64,000 nucleotides of DNA from Massariosphaeria phaeospora (taxonomy: Eukaryota; Ascomycota; Dothideomycetes; Pleosporales): the NCBI GenBank assembly GCA_011032825.1, contig JAADJZ010000026.1, positions 124,001 to 188,000 of the forward strand, read 5' to 3'. The notes beneath the pieces were generated by a model, which was not told where the DNA came from, did not search any database, and saw nothing but the letters and a program-made list of their open reading frames with translations. Each line of letters begins with the position of its first letter. Within the stretch, counting starts at the first letter, position 1. Positions 22,418-34,167 of this stretch are shown in pieces. The translations under genes and the position numbers were made by a program.

Positions 22418-23358
22418 ATGTCTTCCGTGACCCCAGAAGGTAACCTAGCCTTCCCCCGCTCATATTTTTGCCATGGCGCACCGCCCCCATAGCGAAGCAG
22501 CACGGCCAGCAGAGCGCAACTGCAAGGACCGCTGTTGCGAGTAGCCGACGCTGCGCTCTGGACCTCAATCTGCCGCCAGTATGATTAATTCCGAACTGTG
22601 TGCTAATATTCCTCCAGTGACCTGGGCCCAGCGCTCGTCTACCAGCGAGCCCGAGAAGAACTACGTCTACCTGACGATTGTGGCGACGGATGTGCCCGAG
22701 TCGGACATCAAGCTCGACCTGCAACCCACGTCACTCAGCTTCAAGGGCGCCTCAACGTCGAAGAAAGTCACGTACGCAATCGACCTGGACTTCTTCGCCG
22801 AGATCGACCCGAAAGAGTCCAAGATCCACCACACGGGCCGCGACATCGAGCTGGTGCTGCGCAAGAAGGAGCTCAAGCAGGAGTTCTGGCCGCGACTTCT
22901 CAAGGACAGCAAGAAGATGCACTTCTTGAAGACGAATTTCGACAAGGTACGTCTTGGTGCTACCACCACCCAGTTGTGGCATGTCTTGACGCACCCGCTA
23001 ACGTGTACGCTAGTGGGTCGACGAGGACGAGCAGGATGAGCAACCCGAAGACGAAGACTACATGTCGAAGATGAACCCCATGGCCGGCGGCGCCGGCGGC
23101 GGTGACGGCGGCTTCGGCGGCATCGACTTCAGCAAGCTCGGCGCCGCCCAGGGTGCCGGCGGCCTCCCCGATCTCGGCGACGAGGGCGCCGAGAGCAGCG
23201 ACGACGAGGACGACGACGACATGCCCGACCTCGAGGGCGAGGACAGCAACCCGGCAGCCGAAGCAAGCGGCAAGCCGGTCGAGGAGGTGGAGGCAAGCGG
23301 CAAGCCGGCCGAGGAGGAGGAGGCAACCAGCAAGCCCAAGATCGAAGAAGTTGCGTAG
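22418..23358 (+). CDS. SBA1: Hsp90 co-chaperone p23
   Basis: Three exons, 22418-22439, 22618-22946 and 23014-23358, encode 231 aa; introns are 178 and 67 nt. The CS domain covers about residues 8-115, with the p23 signature region FWPRLLKDSKKMHFLKTNFD followed by WVDEDEQDE. It binds the ATP-closed form of Hsp90 and slows client release. The C-terminus is Gly-rich, then acidic, and carries two near-identical 10-residue repeats (EASGKPVEEV and EASGKPAEEE) coded by 30-bp units at 23260-23319. The short first exon ends in phase 1 and is completed by the second. Confidence 0.93.
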
Positions 23359-23938
23359 ATGGGTGGACACTCGACTTGCTGGTGCGACGGACGGGACCTG
23401 TGAAGTGAACTTTTGGATCAGGCTTGGTGGCTGCGGCGGCGAATTGGATTGTACTGCACAGAACTACCTTTCCAAGGGATTTTGCACCAGCATCTATCTA
23501 CTGATCGGACGCTCGAGGGCCCCCTCTTCTTCGAGGACGGCGTGTTCGTGTGCACGGCTGTTCTGTTACGGTAAATGACAAAAGAAATACTTTCAATCTG
23601 GCTACTCAATGTTCCCTGTTCCCTGTGCTCTTTACCGTGCTGCGAACGATGATGCTCTCATCACATCGTCAGAGATGCTACAAATGTGATTGGTTCCTCT
23701 ACTGTTACGTTGCTACCATCACTACCCCGCGGTTGTAGGGAAACCCAGTACAGGAGGTTTTGTGTCATCTTTGTAAGCCCCAGTAACTGGAGATAAGTTC
23801 CGTCCCACCACCTATCATCACCCCTGAGAAGTAAGACGGTACAGTACTAGGTTAATAGTATCCGGACAGTACGCCGTACCTGAAAACACCTAGTGTGTCC
23901 GGCTACCCTTGACGAACAATAGTGTATTAGGACCGGTG
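23359..23938. other. Convergent intergenic, SBA1 / MpaB-type oxygenase
   Basis: This 580 bp lies between 3' ends. No gene, strong repeat or hairpin was noticed. Confidence 0.45.
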
Positions 23939-25597
23939 CTACGTCTTAGCAAACGCAAACGGACACCTACCCCTCGTATTCCCCTCCATCAGCCGCTCAA
24001 ACGTCGCCTCGCACTCTTCCCGGCCCAGCTTCTCCATGTTCTCAGGCCCCACCTCGAACATGGTGTAGCCCTCCGGCTTGTAGTTTTTGCCGTCGGGATA
24101 GGGTTGCGACAGGGCCCAGCGGAGCCAGGACGACGGCGCGTTGCGCGCGAGGAACGTGGCGTTGACGTACCAGGGCTCGGCTTGGTAGATGCGCTGGTAG
24201 TAGCGGCCGGTCTTGGGGTCCGGGTGGTCGCTGATGGGGTTAAAGCGCAGGATAGAGGGGCGCGGGGGGAGCAGCCAGCGGCTGAAGAGGTTGCGCGTGG
24301 TGGTGAGGAGGGTGATGAGCGCGGGGTAGATGGAGGACGGGGGCTCGTAGCTTGGTTGCTTGTATCAGTCCATGCATGCTCTCGTGGCCGAAACAAACTC
24401 GGCACAGATAGGTAGTCGGGCGAAGGTAGCGAGCGTACTTACATCATCGCCAGGCGCAGCCGCTCGTCCATCATGGCAACGACAAACTGCCGGGCCGTCG
24501 GCTGCATGAAGGCGGGAACGCCGCTGAGCAGAATCGACGTGGTTTCTTCGGCGAGCTGGTGGTTCCAGGCGTTGGGGACCATGGCGCGCTGCTCGTAGGG
24601 CTCAACCCAGGCTTTTACGTCCTCGACGAACTGGAGGCCGTCGCGGAAATTCGAAGGGCCGTGGGCAAGATCGGCCCAGGAAATGCCCATGGCGTCGCCG
24701 AGGGATTTCATGAAAGTGCCGCTTGGGGAAGGTTAACACTGGTCAGACATAATCTAGACTGCGGTTCAAGGTGGACGTACAAAGCACACTGTTCAGTGAG
24801 GTTAGAACAAGGTATGTTTAGGGTAAGGAGTGGGTATAACGTACAAGTTCCATTGGAGTCAGAGGTCGCCATTCGTAAGTAGCGACCCAGCGCTCAATCT
24901 CGAGGACGAAAAGCGACAATGTGTATATATTGTCATCATTGCTGATCTTCGTCTTGTACCGACTGTGTATGAAGTTCATGCGGGCAATGGCAGCGTTGGC
25001 TCTGTCCGAGGTGGGGGACTGACTCAGGAACTCGCCAATGAGGATGGTGGTATCAGCATAGCGGCGCGAGGCGTATCTCTTGTCGGATAGTTGCCTGGTT
25101 TCGCAGAGAAGTTTGGAGATGCTGGGGACGCCGTAGGTTCTGGTGCATGTGTCAGCAAGTCAGTGTTTCGAGTCTGATCAGCGATTAGAGTCTATATTTC
25201 CGGAGAACGGTCGGTCTTGCTTTAGGAGATGTGATACTTGTCTATAGTACGGCTAGTGAATAAAATAAAACTCCGTCCGTGATCGTCGTGCTCTTCCCTA
25301 TGCTGTGTTCGAGAAAAAGACTACTCACCTGAATAAGGCAAACTGTAACGCCTTCTCAGTCATGAAGGGAAATTCGAGGGACATGATGTACTTGACGATC
25401 TGGAAGGCGTCTTCAGTCGTCATATTCGCGAAGTCCTCGCGTTTCTTGTACGGGTAATGGGCATGCTTCTGGTCTCGTCGATAGTAGCGCAAGCCCCGAC
25501 AAAGAGCAACATAGCCAGCGACAACAGCAAGACTGATTGTGGCGGCCCGAGACTCCAGAGCCTGGGTGATGGGAGTGATGAGGATCTTGAGAGCCAT
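23939..25597 (-). CDS. ER-bound oxygenase of the MpaB/MpaB' family (DUF2236-related)
   Basis: Five exons, 25597-25329, 25139-24845, 24788-24781, 24721-24443 and 24350-23939, encode 420 aa. An N-terminal membrane segment (about residues 14-32) is followed by basic residues. The core then carries RYADTTILIGEF, ANAAIARMNFIHSRYK, ISNDDNIYTLSLFVLEIERW, and, across the 8-nt exon, MELCAFGTFMKSLGDAMGI. MpaB, the mycophenolic acid pathway member, is a haem-type oxygenase that cleaves a prenyl side chain; the wider family is common in fungi with mostly unknown substrates. There is no biosynthetic cluster around it, so a primary-metabolic or detoxification role is as likely. All phases sum correctly only with the 8-nt exon included. 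Confidence 0.85.
24781..24788 (-). other. 8-nt microexon of the MpaB-type gene
   Basis: TGTGCTTT lies between an acceptor (AACAG) and a donor (GTACGT). It is flanked by introns of 56 and 59 nt. It joins ATG-GAA-CTT to C-GGC-ACT and yields the family sequence ELCAFGTF. Confidence 0.75.
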
Positions 25598-26316
25598 GTC
25601 GTCCAGCTTGAGAGGTGGAGGTGACGAAAGAAGAGAGAGAGCTGAGCTGGCCAAGTACTACCACTCTAGTCCTTATCCAGCAGAGTCAGCAAACCCCGAC
25701 CTGACCACAGAGAAACACTGAATATTTGAGCCACGGCCAGCTACTCGGCACTGAACATGTAATCAATCAATACCTAGACAGCAGGCCGTGTCGGTATGTT
25801 CCGCTTGGAGGCTCAGGCCGAGACTGAGGGTTGTACAAGTAGAGTCTTCCCAGCGGGCACACCTCCGACCGAGAGACTTGACGCAATCTTCTTGACAGTT
25901 GAAGCGTATTAGCGACTTATCAGGAAGTTTCATTTGTCTGTGCGAAGCCTATCATAGCCAACATACTAGACAATGCCTATTTGCACGGGAGACGCTGCAG
26001 CTACCTAGTACACATACGCCGGCGGGTTTTGCAGACAAATGACAAGATGGAAAGCAGGAAGACCTGACTTGACGCGGCCTGGCTTACTATCCCAGTATTT
26101 GGTGGTTGCTGAGGAAGCGCGGCGGTCCCGAGGGGTCACCAGTTCGGAGGTGGAACCCACCGATGACGCCACCCGCACACCCTTGCCAAAGTTTTGCGCG
26201 CGACGGGCACGTGCACCACCACCACCGCTCTCACCTCCTCGCTCCCCGCCTTTCTTTGCGCCGGCAGTATCCAGCACCGCGCCTCGCTCCTCGACCGCTC
26301 GCGTGCCCGCCACACC
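25598..26316. promoter_or_regulatory. Divergent intergenic, oxygenase / zinc-finger regulator
   Basis: This 719 bp lies between two start codons on opposite strands. A frame continuous with the regulator's second exon extends into it from 26039, but the family start is at 26317. No named motif could be assigned. Confidence 0.45.
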
Positions 26317-28747
26317 ATGGGCCGCAAGCCCAACCAACTCATCCTCGAGTTCTTCGAGCGCGGCCCCAAGCTCGAGGACGCCAGCAACCGCTACCAGCAC
26401 ACGTGCAAGGCCTGCGGCGAGCGAGTCAGTCCCCGCCGCAATACAATCGGCCCTGCGCACCTCCACCGCACGACTGCTAACCGCGGCGCAGTTCCCCAAA
26501 GGCCGCATCGACAGCCTCACGAACCATCTCGTCAAAAAATGCCCGGCCCTGCCCCTCCACGACCGCCAGCGCGCGATCCTGCAGTTCCACGATATCCCGC
26601 TGCCCGAGCACATGCACATGCCCCAGATGGCGACCATGCAGGGCCAGCCGCTCCTCCACCCGCACCCCGGCCAGATGATGAACCTCCCGTTTGCGCCCTC
26701 GAAGCCGGGCATGTCGGCCCTGGAGACGCTCGCCGAGGTCTCGCGCCAGCAGCTGGATCTATCGGGGAAGCGCGTACTGGACGCACAGCGTAGGAACACA
26801 CCACCGCCCCAGGTGCACCATAGCCAAAGCCACGGCGGTCTGCTGGATGAATTTCTGATACACGACGACAGGCCAGAATCGTCGGACATGATTGCTCTAT
26901 CGCACAGTATGGACATGAGCAGCGCGCCAGCCCTGCCTTCGATATACCACTTCAGCAACCCGCTGCAGCACTCGCCCACTGGCTCGCCTCAGCTGGGGAG
27001 CCTTCCGCTGTCGACCTCGGCATCCATGGCACAGATGGTACCGTCGCTGGTCATGGCAGCCTCGGCCGCCAACGAGCTCATGCCCCTGACCAACGCCATG
27101 ACAATGGAGCCAGAGCTCAGCATGGCGAACACGGGCTTGTCAGACAAGTACTTCCACAACCAAGGCCGCCAGCAATGGGACAGCCTGCCATCCGGTTCCA
27201 TTGACCCGCTTTTGCATGACCATACTCGGGATCAAATGTTGCCTAGGGATGACAGCGGTGGCAAAGGCTTCAGCCATCCGCGGCCTATAGCAATGAACCC
27301 GAACGGCAATCAGACGCATTTCACAACCGACTTCAGCATGAACACGAAGCCCGCAAAGCCAAAGGTACGGGGCCGTTTCTCCGACTCCAGACGAAAGGAA
27401 GTGCAAGAAGTTCGCAAACGAGGGGCATGTATCCGATGTCGCATGCTGAAGAAACCATGCTCGGGAGACAGTCCTTGCAATACATGCCAGAGTGTAGAGA
27501 GCGCCCGACTATGGAAGCAACCCTGCATTCGCACCAGAATCGCCGAGGAATTCAACCTATACTCCGCTGGTCTGCATGGCGTTCTTGCTTTCCATGCTAT
27601 AAGCCAAGTCAAAGGCCAATTGCAACTTGCCCAAGTGCCCGGTCGGATAGAAGCAACACATCATCCCGATGCAGGCATTTTCGCGTCGTTCACACCCCTG
27701 AAGTGCCACACTCAAACAGGTCAAGGATCGGATATCGATCCCGCAATACTTGCTGCAACACAGCCATCAACAATCGAGATCATAGATGGCGATGACGATA
27801 TCGGCGGGAAGATCGACCTCTACCTCCAAAAGGCCGGTTCTGTCTTCTTCGGCTCCGAAGACTCAGCTTTCATGAAGACTACCATACAAACAACATTTGG
27901 TGTCTCGTCATCTAACCAAGACGGCCTCCTGTCCAAAGTCCTGGAGCTTTGGAATCTCACACGAGTCCTTACCTCCCGAAGCCTAGAGTGGCAGCTCTTC
28001 TCGAACCCGTCTCTAGCACCCTCCATGGCGCCTTCAACCATGACCAGTTCCGACCTAGAGAATGCCGCGCGTGCTCCAATCATGCCCCGTGACGACCAAT
28101 CCTCTCATAGTCTCATCTTAAAGCAGCTCATGGGCGCCACTGAAAAACGAGCGGCCTACTTAGCTCGAGTTGTTATGAATGACCTCGAGCGCCGTCTGCT
28201 GCAGCGCCAGCAAGCCAACCCCTTCGAGACGTTCCTCGTCGCCGTCGTGCTTCTCGCCTGCGTCGAGCGCATGTGCTGGCTGTTCCGCACCTGGGAAGAC
28301 CAGCCCGCCCACCCTCCATCACACGCAGAACCTCCTCCACACGAGCCAGCAACCTCCCCAGCGCGCTCCGACGACGACCACGACGACCACGCCAACAACC
28401 TCACCCAAGCCCTCGACCCCGCCTCCGCCTCCGCCCCGCCCCCCCGCCACCCCAAATGGCCCTTCGACAAGCCGCCCGCCTACTACTCGCAGCAAGGCGA
28501 GCGCTTCAGCGACATCCTGCTCATGCTGCTCAAGATGCGCGGCGTGCCTCCCAAGCCCGCGCCGCGCAGCACCGACGGCGTGCTCGTCATGTGGGGCGAC
28601 GACGTCGACGACTCGGTGCGCGACTGGTACGCCGGCATCGCCGTCTCGGCCGAGCTGCTGGCTGCGCGCAGCAACGCGCGCTTTGCGGGCGTGGACCCCG
28701 GCGAGTGGGAGTTGAAATTTGTGGGGAAAATTATTGGGGGGGATTAG
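26317..28747 (+). CDS. Regulator with N-terminal BED-like finger and internal Zn2Cys6-like cluster
   Basis: Exon 1 is 26317-26424 and exon 2 is 26492-28747, joined across a 67-nt GT-AG intron with a clear CTAAC branch site, giving 787 aa. The start GRKPNQLILEFFERG leads into HTCKACGERFPKGRIDSLTN, then HLVKKC: a C-x2-C...H-x4-C arrangement like a BED finger, completed by the splice. At residues 349-383 lies a second cysteine cluster, C-x2-C-x6-C-x5-C-x2-C-x12-C, close to a fungal Zn2Cys6 domain but with a long last spacing, preceded by a basic stretch. Between them is Pro/Met/Ser-rich sequence. The C-terminal half is helical, with a Pro/His/Asp-rich insert near residue 670. It is probably a nuclear DNA-binding regulator; targets are unknown. 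Reading through the intron, as an unspliced frame would, destroys the first finger. Confidence 0.8.
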
Positions 28748-29741
28748 GGGGAGGGGGAGAGAGAGAGGGACAGTGGTACGGTGGTACGGTTCAAAGCAGT
28801 CTCGATCTCGCGAGACTCGCACAGACAGATGCATAGAGCTTGTTGTGTGTACGAGGACCACCCGCTGTGGAGGTTTTCTTTTCTTTACTTTCCTCTCAAG
28901 AGAAAAAGAAATAAGCATGTTGGGCTGAGTATGTATGTATTGTGGGTGGCCGAGCAAAGGCTTGATTCTGATTCTGCTTGCGACTTGAGTGTTTTCTTTT
29001 TTGTTATTGCGTGTATGAGCCGAGCCCGTAGTCGCGATGATACCAGAAAAGCGCGGGCAGACATGGCGCCTTCTCGTGTTATTCGATCGATTGATCGATC
29101 GCATGGATGGATAGATAAGAGGAAAATAGTGCACCCCTAAAAAGGTAGTGTGGGGTTGGGGTTTGTTTGCTACATACAGGGTTCTTCTAGCTAGGAAAGG
29201 AGTGCAGTGGATCAATCAATCAATCAATCGTACGCATTCAGGGGAAAATCAGAATGAGAATCTGCATCTGCACCGTGATACCTACCCATTCTATAGTAGG
29301 CATTACCGTCTGGTCTGGTGCTAACAGGAATATGCTATCATTAGACGGGTATGTACGTATGTATGTATGTATGTATGTCTGTCTAGATAGGGATATAAAG
29401 GTACAGCAAACAAGCAGATAGACTCCCGAAAACCCCTATTTAGCCGAGCCGAGCCGAGCCGCCACCCCATGTTATGTGTAAAGAGTACAATGGAAAACCC
29501 ATCAACTCCCTGTGCCTTGGATGTGAATCTCCGTCTTTTTTACGCCTCCTGACCCTTCGTGTGGAAAGCCTAAACCTGGCGGCCCCGATCAGTCCGTCAT
29601 GTTCCTGTCGTATATTAGGTATGTATGGCTCCATTCCGGAATAGCTGTGATATCATTGTTGTCGACGCGTGTTATCCGTCCGATTCCCCCATCACATGTC
29701 CCCCATCGTGTCCGCCAACCGTGCATCCACTCACTCCGCAC
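28748..29741. other. Convergent intergenic with microsatellites
   Basis: This 994 bp lies between 3' ends. It contains a self-complementary GATCGATTGATCGATCG stretch near 29083-29101, an (ATCA)n run at 29213-29229, an (ATGT)n run at 29347-29379 and a (CGAGC)n run at 29443-29461. No gene is supported. Confidence 0.6.
29347..29379. repeat. (ATGT)n tetranucleotide microsatellite
   Basis: About seven ATGT/ACGT units occur in tandem, continuing into GTCTGTCT. It is non-coding. Confidence 0.8.
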
Positions 29742-32700
29742 CTACTGCACTTTCCGGCCAACTCCCCGCCCACCCCTCCGCCCACCATACGACCCAACCC
29801 TCATATCCAGCACACCGCCCTCGCCCGCAGCCGCCGCCCCATCAAACGACTCCTTGCCCAGCGTGACAATCTTGAGCGTGTTGCCGAAGCCGACGGCGAC
29901 GCTGCGCTGCCCGAGCTTGGCGATGGGCCCAGGCGCCGCGACGAACAGCTGGTCGTCGATGAGCGGCACCTCGGCGTCCTCGGCGTCTTCGGCGGCGTCG
30001 ACGAGAGGCCGCGCGCGGAATTCGCCCGCGGAGCTGAGCGTCCAGGCCTCCCAGCTGTCGGAGTCGCTGGGCGAGGCGGGCGCGCGCCGCGTGCTGTGTA
30101 ATGCGGCGTCGAGGGTCGTCAGGAGGCTGCTTGGCTTGGCTTTCTTGGGGGGCCGTTGCTTGAGCGCAGAGGCGAGAGTGGAAGTCTTCGCGGGGAAATA
30201 ATTACCGTCGACGCCGGATGTGGTGGACGAGGGAGTTGGTGATTGCACGCATTTCCGGATGCCCACGACGCTGAGGATGCTGGTAGATTCCCACACGCCC
30301 GCTGGGTCGACCGAGTGTACCGCTTCGGTTGCTCGGCCGAGCCCTTGACATTTGAGAGACTCGTTGTCCGTCGGCTTGCCGAGACAGATTTGAGAGCTAG
30401 ACGTGTCGTCGAGGGTGAAAGTCTGCATTACCATGAGATCGGTGTCAAGCTCGGTATATGCAACGCAGAAAGTGTGGACGCTTGGTGCTCCGCATGTACA
30501 CGCACGGCGAGTAGAATGCATGACTCTAAACGTATGTGGCTTGACGGAACCGATTTTGAACGAGTGGATAAGCGCTCGACTGTGGAAATCAAATATGTCG
30601 GCTTCCTCGGGCCGGAGCGCAAAGATCAACCCAAGACTAGGAACGCTCTCGACGCAAGTGATTTTGGAGAGATTGTTACCCTGCGGAGGGGGATCCAGGC
30701 CAGCGACAACCTCGGAAGACCAGTCGCAATCCTCCTTGAGCGAGATAATGTGAACTTTCCCTGTCTTGCTGACAAAGACAAGGCTTGTATCCCCTTTGAT
30801 TGAGGTGTAGATTACGACGTGTACGATTGGTACAGATGAGATTCGTCTGGACACACGGTCACCACTTTGAACTTTGAGCTCAGTAAGATATCCGTCCGGA
30901 GTAGTAACTATGAGGCTTAGTTTGTCTTGCTCAGTGCCAAACTTGGAAGCGAACGAGAATAGGTTAGGCACCTGTCCTCGAAGCTCAATTGTCTCGAACT
31001 TGATGAAGCGAGAGGTAGCGAGGCCCCAAATCCCAATCTGGCCGGTATCAGTACAGAGGGCAAGTAGTGTCCCACTATCATCCATCGAACAGGCCACAAT
31101 TGGCCATAGCTTTGGCTGCACCGTAGTTGTTAAAAGCGGGGTGTGTGTATGGCCCCTCCCTCGTCTATGGATCCAGATGGATGTGGATCTGTCCAGAGAG
31201 ATGCTTAACAGGTGACCTTTGGGACAAGAGGCAAGGCGGAAAATGTCTAGCGATTGTGATGTTGGTAAGGTTTTGACCGAAAATGTCGCCTCTTCGTCAT
31301 CCACATGCTCCGTCGTGGTTTCGGGCAATCCAGTCCATAGAAGATAATTCATCAACAAAGTAACACCTGCGATCAGGAAGACTACGATCAGGGCCGCGGG
31401 GAATGCATGATTGCGGGCGAAAAGGCGAACGGTCTCTTGCAAAGACGAAGGTCTCGGAGTTACGTATCTGCCATGGGCTCCACGCGATACCACATATAGC
31501 GGGTCGAAAACGCGAGCTATGAAGCTAGGAGATTCCGGTTTAATGAAATCAAACAACTCCCTCGCAGTGTTGTGATCCTGCATTCGCAACCATTCTGCAG
31601 GTGAGCGAGCTTGGTAGATGGGGGGTGGACTCCATGCAGATGCTTCGCTATGCGCCTGTTGGGTGGGCGTGGACCGCAGCTGGTCTCGCATGGCGCCTAG
31701 GGAAAATTGCCAAGCATGTATATCGAAGAAGTGCCAGTTCAGTGCCAGTAGTATCGAAAATATGGCTGCAGACCCCGCGAATCGTGTGCTCAAAGGCAGA
31801 TTACCCTGCCGTAAGGCATGAAGCCACGACTGGCGTTCCTGACGACCAATCTTGGATGCCTGGCATAGATCAGTTCGTTCAAGCGAGTCGGATAATTCCA
31901 TCCTTTGGACATCCACACTGAGTACGGCTAGAAAGAACGTAAAATGGAAAACCAAGTCGAGGACGAGTGTAACGACCGCGAAGACGCAGAAGTCTGCTAC
32001 CCAAGGTTCTGACAACAGAGAGACGAGATAGATCAAGACGAGATTCTCGCCAGCCACTGTGAGGGATAAGTGTCCAACCTCGCCAAGTGCGTTGCCGATG
32101 CGTTGATGCGGAGGCATTTCCGGTGGCGTCTGTAGCACCTCATTTATTAGGCGGAATCTAGAGGACGGTCAGCCAAGACCCGTAGGAGGAGGGAGATAAA
32201 TGACAGTTGAAAGTAGACATACATGTTCCCAAGTCCGAACACAACTACGACAAGTGGATACCATGGACGAGGTATGCTGGCGAGATTGATACCCAGAAAA
32301 GTGCATATGGTAAAACTACTAATGAGACACACTGTCATCTACATTACGGGTCAGCTGGTTAAGAGGGCTCGGAAGTACTAGGTCTTACCTTGACGCAAAT
32401 TGTGATGAGTAGTCCGAACCAACTTCTCACAGCTCTGAGCTGCATCAATCGATAGATCACGAACGCTGCGGTTCCCAAGTATGACGCTGCCAGAAATAGG
32501 TTATCCTGTACGGTCATTGGCTGGAGCCGGAACTCGTATAGTAGACTGTGCGCGATGTAGCCATCTTCGGGGAACACGTCCCATTCTGGAGAGAGCTCTT
32601 GGGCGAACGCCTTTGACCTTGACTCCCAGACTTGCCCAATGGTTGAATTTGTGCGGTCGAACAAGGTGATGACCAAGTTATCCGCCGCTCGTAGCTTTGT

Positions 32701-33414
32701 GCCTGAGAATGCCTTCCCGGCAAAGACGGTGCTCGGGCGCAGAGTGAGATTGAGGGCCGTTTGTTCTGCAGACCGGGCATTGATTGTTGCAGGAAGATCC
32801 GTGTCGCGTTCGAGAGCGTCGTACGAGCTGTTCCAGTACATCAAAGGCGAGTGGAAGCCCCACGTAGGTACAGCTCTTGCCAGGGCATATCCACCGCTGT
32901 CGTGCGCGGATGCATTGGGCGCTACAACAGCCTCGTCCTCGGCATCGAAGCCTTGTCCGATAAGAGCATTTTGTACATGCAGAGCTTCGCGCAGTACGTG
33001 AGGTTCGATTGCCTTCATGTAGTCGCCATAGACCCAGACCTGGCGCAACTCCACATCTGCTGTGTGTTCTCCGTGCACTTCGGTTGTCGATGTCCAGACA
33101 TGCTTGGGGAGGTTGCGCAGGCCGATGGCGGCGGGGCTGTCGGTGTGGAAGACGGCCGGATAGCAGAGCAGCACCGAGATGGCGATAGTCGAGAGGATGG
33201 AGAGCAGCCAATGCCGCGCCGTCGCGGTGCCATGGGCCTGGAAAGCCTGCCGCAGCGGGTGAGCAGGCGACAGCCGTAGCGGCTCAGTCGTACTGCAGCA
33301 GGCCGTTAGCACGTCTGCCCGACCTCCAACAACACGCGCGTGGGTCCCGATAAAACAGCCAAAGAAGCGCCGGACGACTCACCGACGCAGCGGATAGAGA
33401 AGGTACCAGATCAT
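29742..33414 (-). CDS. SREBP cleavage-activating protein homologue (SCAP)
   Basis: Four exons, 33414-33383, 33292-32389, 32338-32223 and 32157-29742, encode 1155 aa; introns are 90, 50 and 65 nt and all phases agree. The first exon, MIWYLLYPLR, joins to RTTEPLRLSPAHPLRQAF. TM1 (HWLLSILSTIAISVLLCYP) is followed by a long lumenal loop with NSS and NLT glycosylation sequons. The sterol-sensing region then runs through WFGLLITICVK, LGINLASIPRPWYPLVVVVF and RIGNALGEVGHLSLTVAGEN, and further membrane helices end near LFARNHAFPAALIVVFLIAG. The C-terminal half contains WD40-type repeats (LLSISLDRSTSIWIHR, LLALCTDTGQIGIWGL). SCAP escorts the SREBP transcription factor from ER to Golgi when sterol or oxygen is low. 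The GTG near 33312 is not the start; the short first exon supplies it. Confidence 0.93.
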
Positions 33415-34167
33415 TCGTTGCAGAGGGCGCCCGACAAGCACATGCCAGATGCTCAGTTAGCAGTCTCTCAGCTCGACGGCGCAGGCGCAGACGGCGTCCG
33501 CAGTGTATGAAAGAGAGGGGTGAGGTTCGGCGCTTCATTCATCCGTCAGACGAGGGTGCGGCGATGGAGTCGTGCAAGGTGCGCGCGGTGAGAGGGAGAG
33601 GGAGAGGAAGCAGGAAGCGGGCAAGCAGAGACAGCAAGGACTGGTCGAGGCGGAGGGCGAGCGTGCGAATGGTGGAGAGCGTGGTCCTTGGGCTGTATGG
33701 GTGGCTTCGAACAAGCACCCCGCCAAGGAGGACCCCTGTCCCGCATCGCGACGCATCGGACATGTCTCAATGGAGGAGTGTCGCACAGGATACAGGTCGA
33801 TCAAACAGCTACCAGCCAATTCTTGTTCAATTATTGTTCTGCAATGATATGTATTGAGTAATTCGACGCGGGAGCTTTGCGGCACAAATCCGAAGCGCGC
33901 TCCGAACCTTACCCTCATCTACCAAGCTTGCTCGAGTCTGGGCGGGGTTGAAGTCCCTCTACCCATTATACATACGTTAAGACATGATGAAGGCAGTGAT
34001 CAGACATCACCCATGGTGTGTACATCCTTGACCCCAGGTATTTCTGTCCAACCCTGGTACATTGCATGCGGCAGCCATGTGGGGCTCTCAAGCGCATGCG
34101 ATAGATCCAGCTGGTAAATAGTTCTCTTGCAACAGTACAACATCTGTTGTGAGTGGTTTCATATACT
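33415..34167. other. Intergenic upstream of SCAP
   Basis: This 753 bp lies between two minus-strand genes. It is G-rich on the plus strand around 33580-33640. No gene is supported; overlapping short ORFs on both strands lack any family resemblance. Confidence 0.45.

Noticed and set aside
29083..29101. GATCGATTGATCGATCG palindromic stretch as a hairpin terminator or att site
   Set aside because: Simple GATC-type repeat in a microsatellite-rich 3' region; no mobile element or integrase nearby.
33284..33538. 84-codon minus-strand ORF at the SCAP 5' end
   Set aside because: It overlaps SCAP intron 1 in another frame; the short exon MIWYLLYPLR explains the true start.
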